From assembly GCA_022360955.1 (NCBI GenBank), contig JAKSBV010000282.1, forward strand, positions 1-64,000: a stretch of 64,000 nucleotides of DNA. Direction: 5' to 3'. A program made the position numbers and the translations under genes. Source of the DNA: Bacillota bacterium (GTDB lineage Bacteria; Bacillota; Clostridia; SK-Y3). Below the pieces are notes generated by a model that was not told the origin of the DNA, made no database searches, and was given only the letters and a program-made list of their open reading frames with translations. Each line of letters begins with the position of its first letter. The first letter of the stretch is position 1. This document shows positions 63,429 to 64,000 of this stretch, piece after piece.

Positions 63429-64000
63429 TGATGCTTCTCTTTATATATTTCCCGTACCCTATCCAGTATAATGTGTGCCAGCTCATCTTTTGCCATCATA
63501 GGAAAACTTTCAATATCGCCCTGTCTGTTGATCATTTTAACAATATTGGTATCTACACCGAACCCCGCCCCTTGCTGCAACAGGTTGTTTGCAACAATCA
63601 GATCAAGATTCTTTTTAAGCACTTTTTCCCTAGCGTATTTTTCCAGGTCTCTTGTCTCCATAGAAAAGCCTACCCGCACTTGATTTTCTGCCTTTTTACT
63701 CAACTCCAGAAGGATATCGGGATTCTTCACAAGCGGTATATTGAAATCATCTCGTTTTTTGATTTTATGCTCATGGACTGCGGCCGGACGATAATCGCTG
63801 ACTGCTGCAGACTTAATAACAACCGATGCATCCCCGGAGTGCTCCATAACAGCCTCATACATCTCTATCGCCGAGTTCACTTTAATCGTATCAACCCCTG
63901 CAATCGGTTCTAAGGCCGTAGGTCCTGTTACCAGCACAACATCCGCTCCCCGGTATTTTGCAGCCCTGGCTATCGCATATCCCATTTTCCCCGATGAATA
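63416..64000 (-). CDS. coaBC: CoaBC, phosphopantothenate-cysteine ligase domain (partial)
   Basis: The C-terminal CoaB part of the bifunctional enzyme that joins phosphopantothenate to cysteine and then decarboxylates the product. Visible: YSSGKMGYAIARAA, VVIKSAAVSDYRP, KIKKRD, LVKNPDILLEL, VGFSMET and LIVANNL. The frame is open to the window edge, so the N-terminal decarboxylase part lies outside. With priA-def-fmt this is the B. subtilis order (yloI-priA). Confidence 0.95.
   Translation of the reverse strand, partial: YSSGKMGYAIARAAKYRGADVVLVTGPTALEPIAGVDTIKVNSAIEMYEAVMEHSGDASVVIKSAAVSDYRPAAVHEHKIKKRDDFNIPLVKNPDILLELSKKAENQVRVGFSMETRDLEKYAREKVLKKNLDLIVANNLLQQGAGFGVDTNIVKMINRQGDIESFPMMAKDELAHIILDRVREIYKEKHQAHL

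Noticed and set aside
63422-63913. A 163-codon plus-strand frame opposite coaBC
   Set aside because: Antisense to conserved CoaB motifs, with no ribosome site.

Overview
The window is a chromosomal segment of a low-GC, endospore-forming Firmicute, most likely class Clostridia. Evidence: spoIVA, spoVM, ylbJ, an alpha/beta-type SASP and a YIEGIA-type gene; AGGAGG-like ribosome sites with many GTG/TTG starts; a T-box leader; Clostridia-typical DUF116, DUF512 and DUF2905 genes; and arginine, phenylalanyl-tRNA synthetase and acetate genes typical of the group. I cannot name the genus. No phage, plasmid, IS transposase, rRNA operon or CRISPR array is visible.

Layout. 1-6.9 kb: a 7-bp tandem array, a phosphatase-like membrane protein, ireB, and pheST with a Phe T-box and a clear promoter. 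6.9-12.5 kb: two tandem paralogous cell-wall amidases and small hypotheticals. 12.2-15 kb: DUF2905-ruvB-ruvA-ruvC on the minus strand. 15.2-18.3 kb: argG-argH on the plus strand behind a promoter overlapping a palindrome. 18.3-22.5 kb: the most accessory-looking stretch (membrane protein, phosphotransferase, Xre regulator plus coiled-coil protein with a palindromic operator, secreted coiled-coil protein). 22.7-31.7 kb: tRNA-Pro, spoIVA, gpsA, plsY, der, DUF512, YIEGIA pair, rpmF, yceD. 31.9-43.1 kb: ackA-pta, divergent tmcAL, a PAS-GGDEF-EAL protein, two divergent Xre genes, ylbJ, a coiled-coil gene, coaD, rsmD. 44-64 kb: sasp, recG, fakA, yloU, rpmB, then the long minus-strand block coaBC-priA-def-fmt-DUF116-yugP-rsmB-rlmN-prpC-prkC-rsgA-rpe-thiN-(49-aa membrane protein)-spoVM, which keeps the Bacillus subtilis yloI-spoVM gene order.

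Functional links. SpoVM and SpoIVA, the two proteins that seed the spore coat basement layer, are both encoded here. PrkC, PrpC and IreB, the parts of a Ser/Thr phosphorylation circuit, are all present but IreB lies about 50 kb away. TmcAL, which consumes acetate to modify tRNA, diverges from the acetate-forming pta-ackA pair.

The least ordinary feature is the repeat content between genes: (i) perfect 7-bp tandem arrays varying at only two positions; (ii) a dispersed family of about 130-240 bp elements with similar inverted ends (2582-2823, 34524-34657, 43576-43813, 63066-63298) plus a relative with different ends between argG and argH; (iii) a second small family (9268-9365, 34213-34293); (iv) G-rich GGAGTGGGGAG-type and AAGAATTAAGAATGAAG-type simple repeats. 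Several run into genes: they supply the last codons of the first gene and of ruvC, appear to encode an N-terminal extension of PriA, and sit inside the pheS T-box leader. Two strong plus-strand terminators with no plus-strand gene in front of them (43.5-44.0 kb) suggest unannotated small RNAs.
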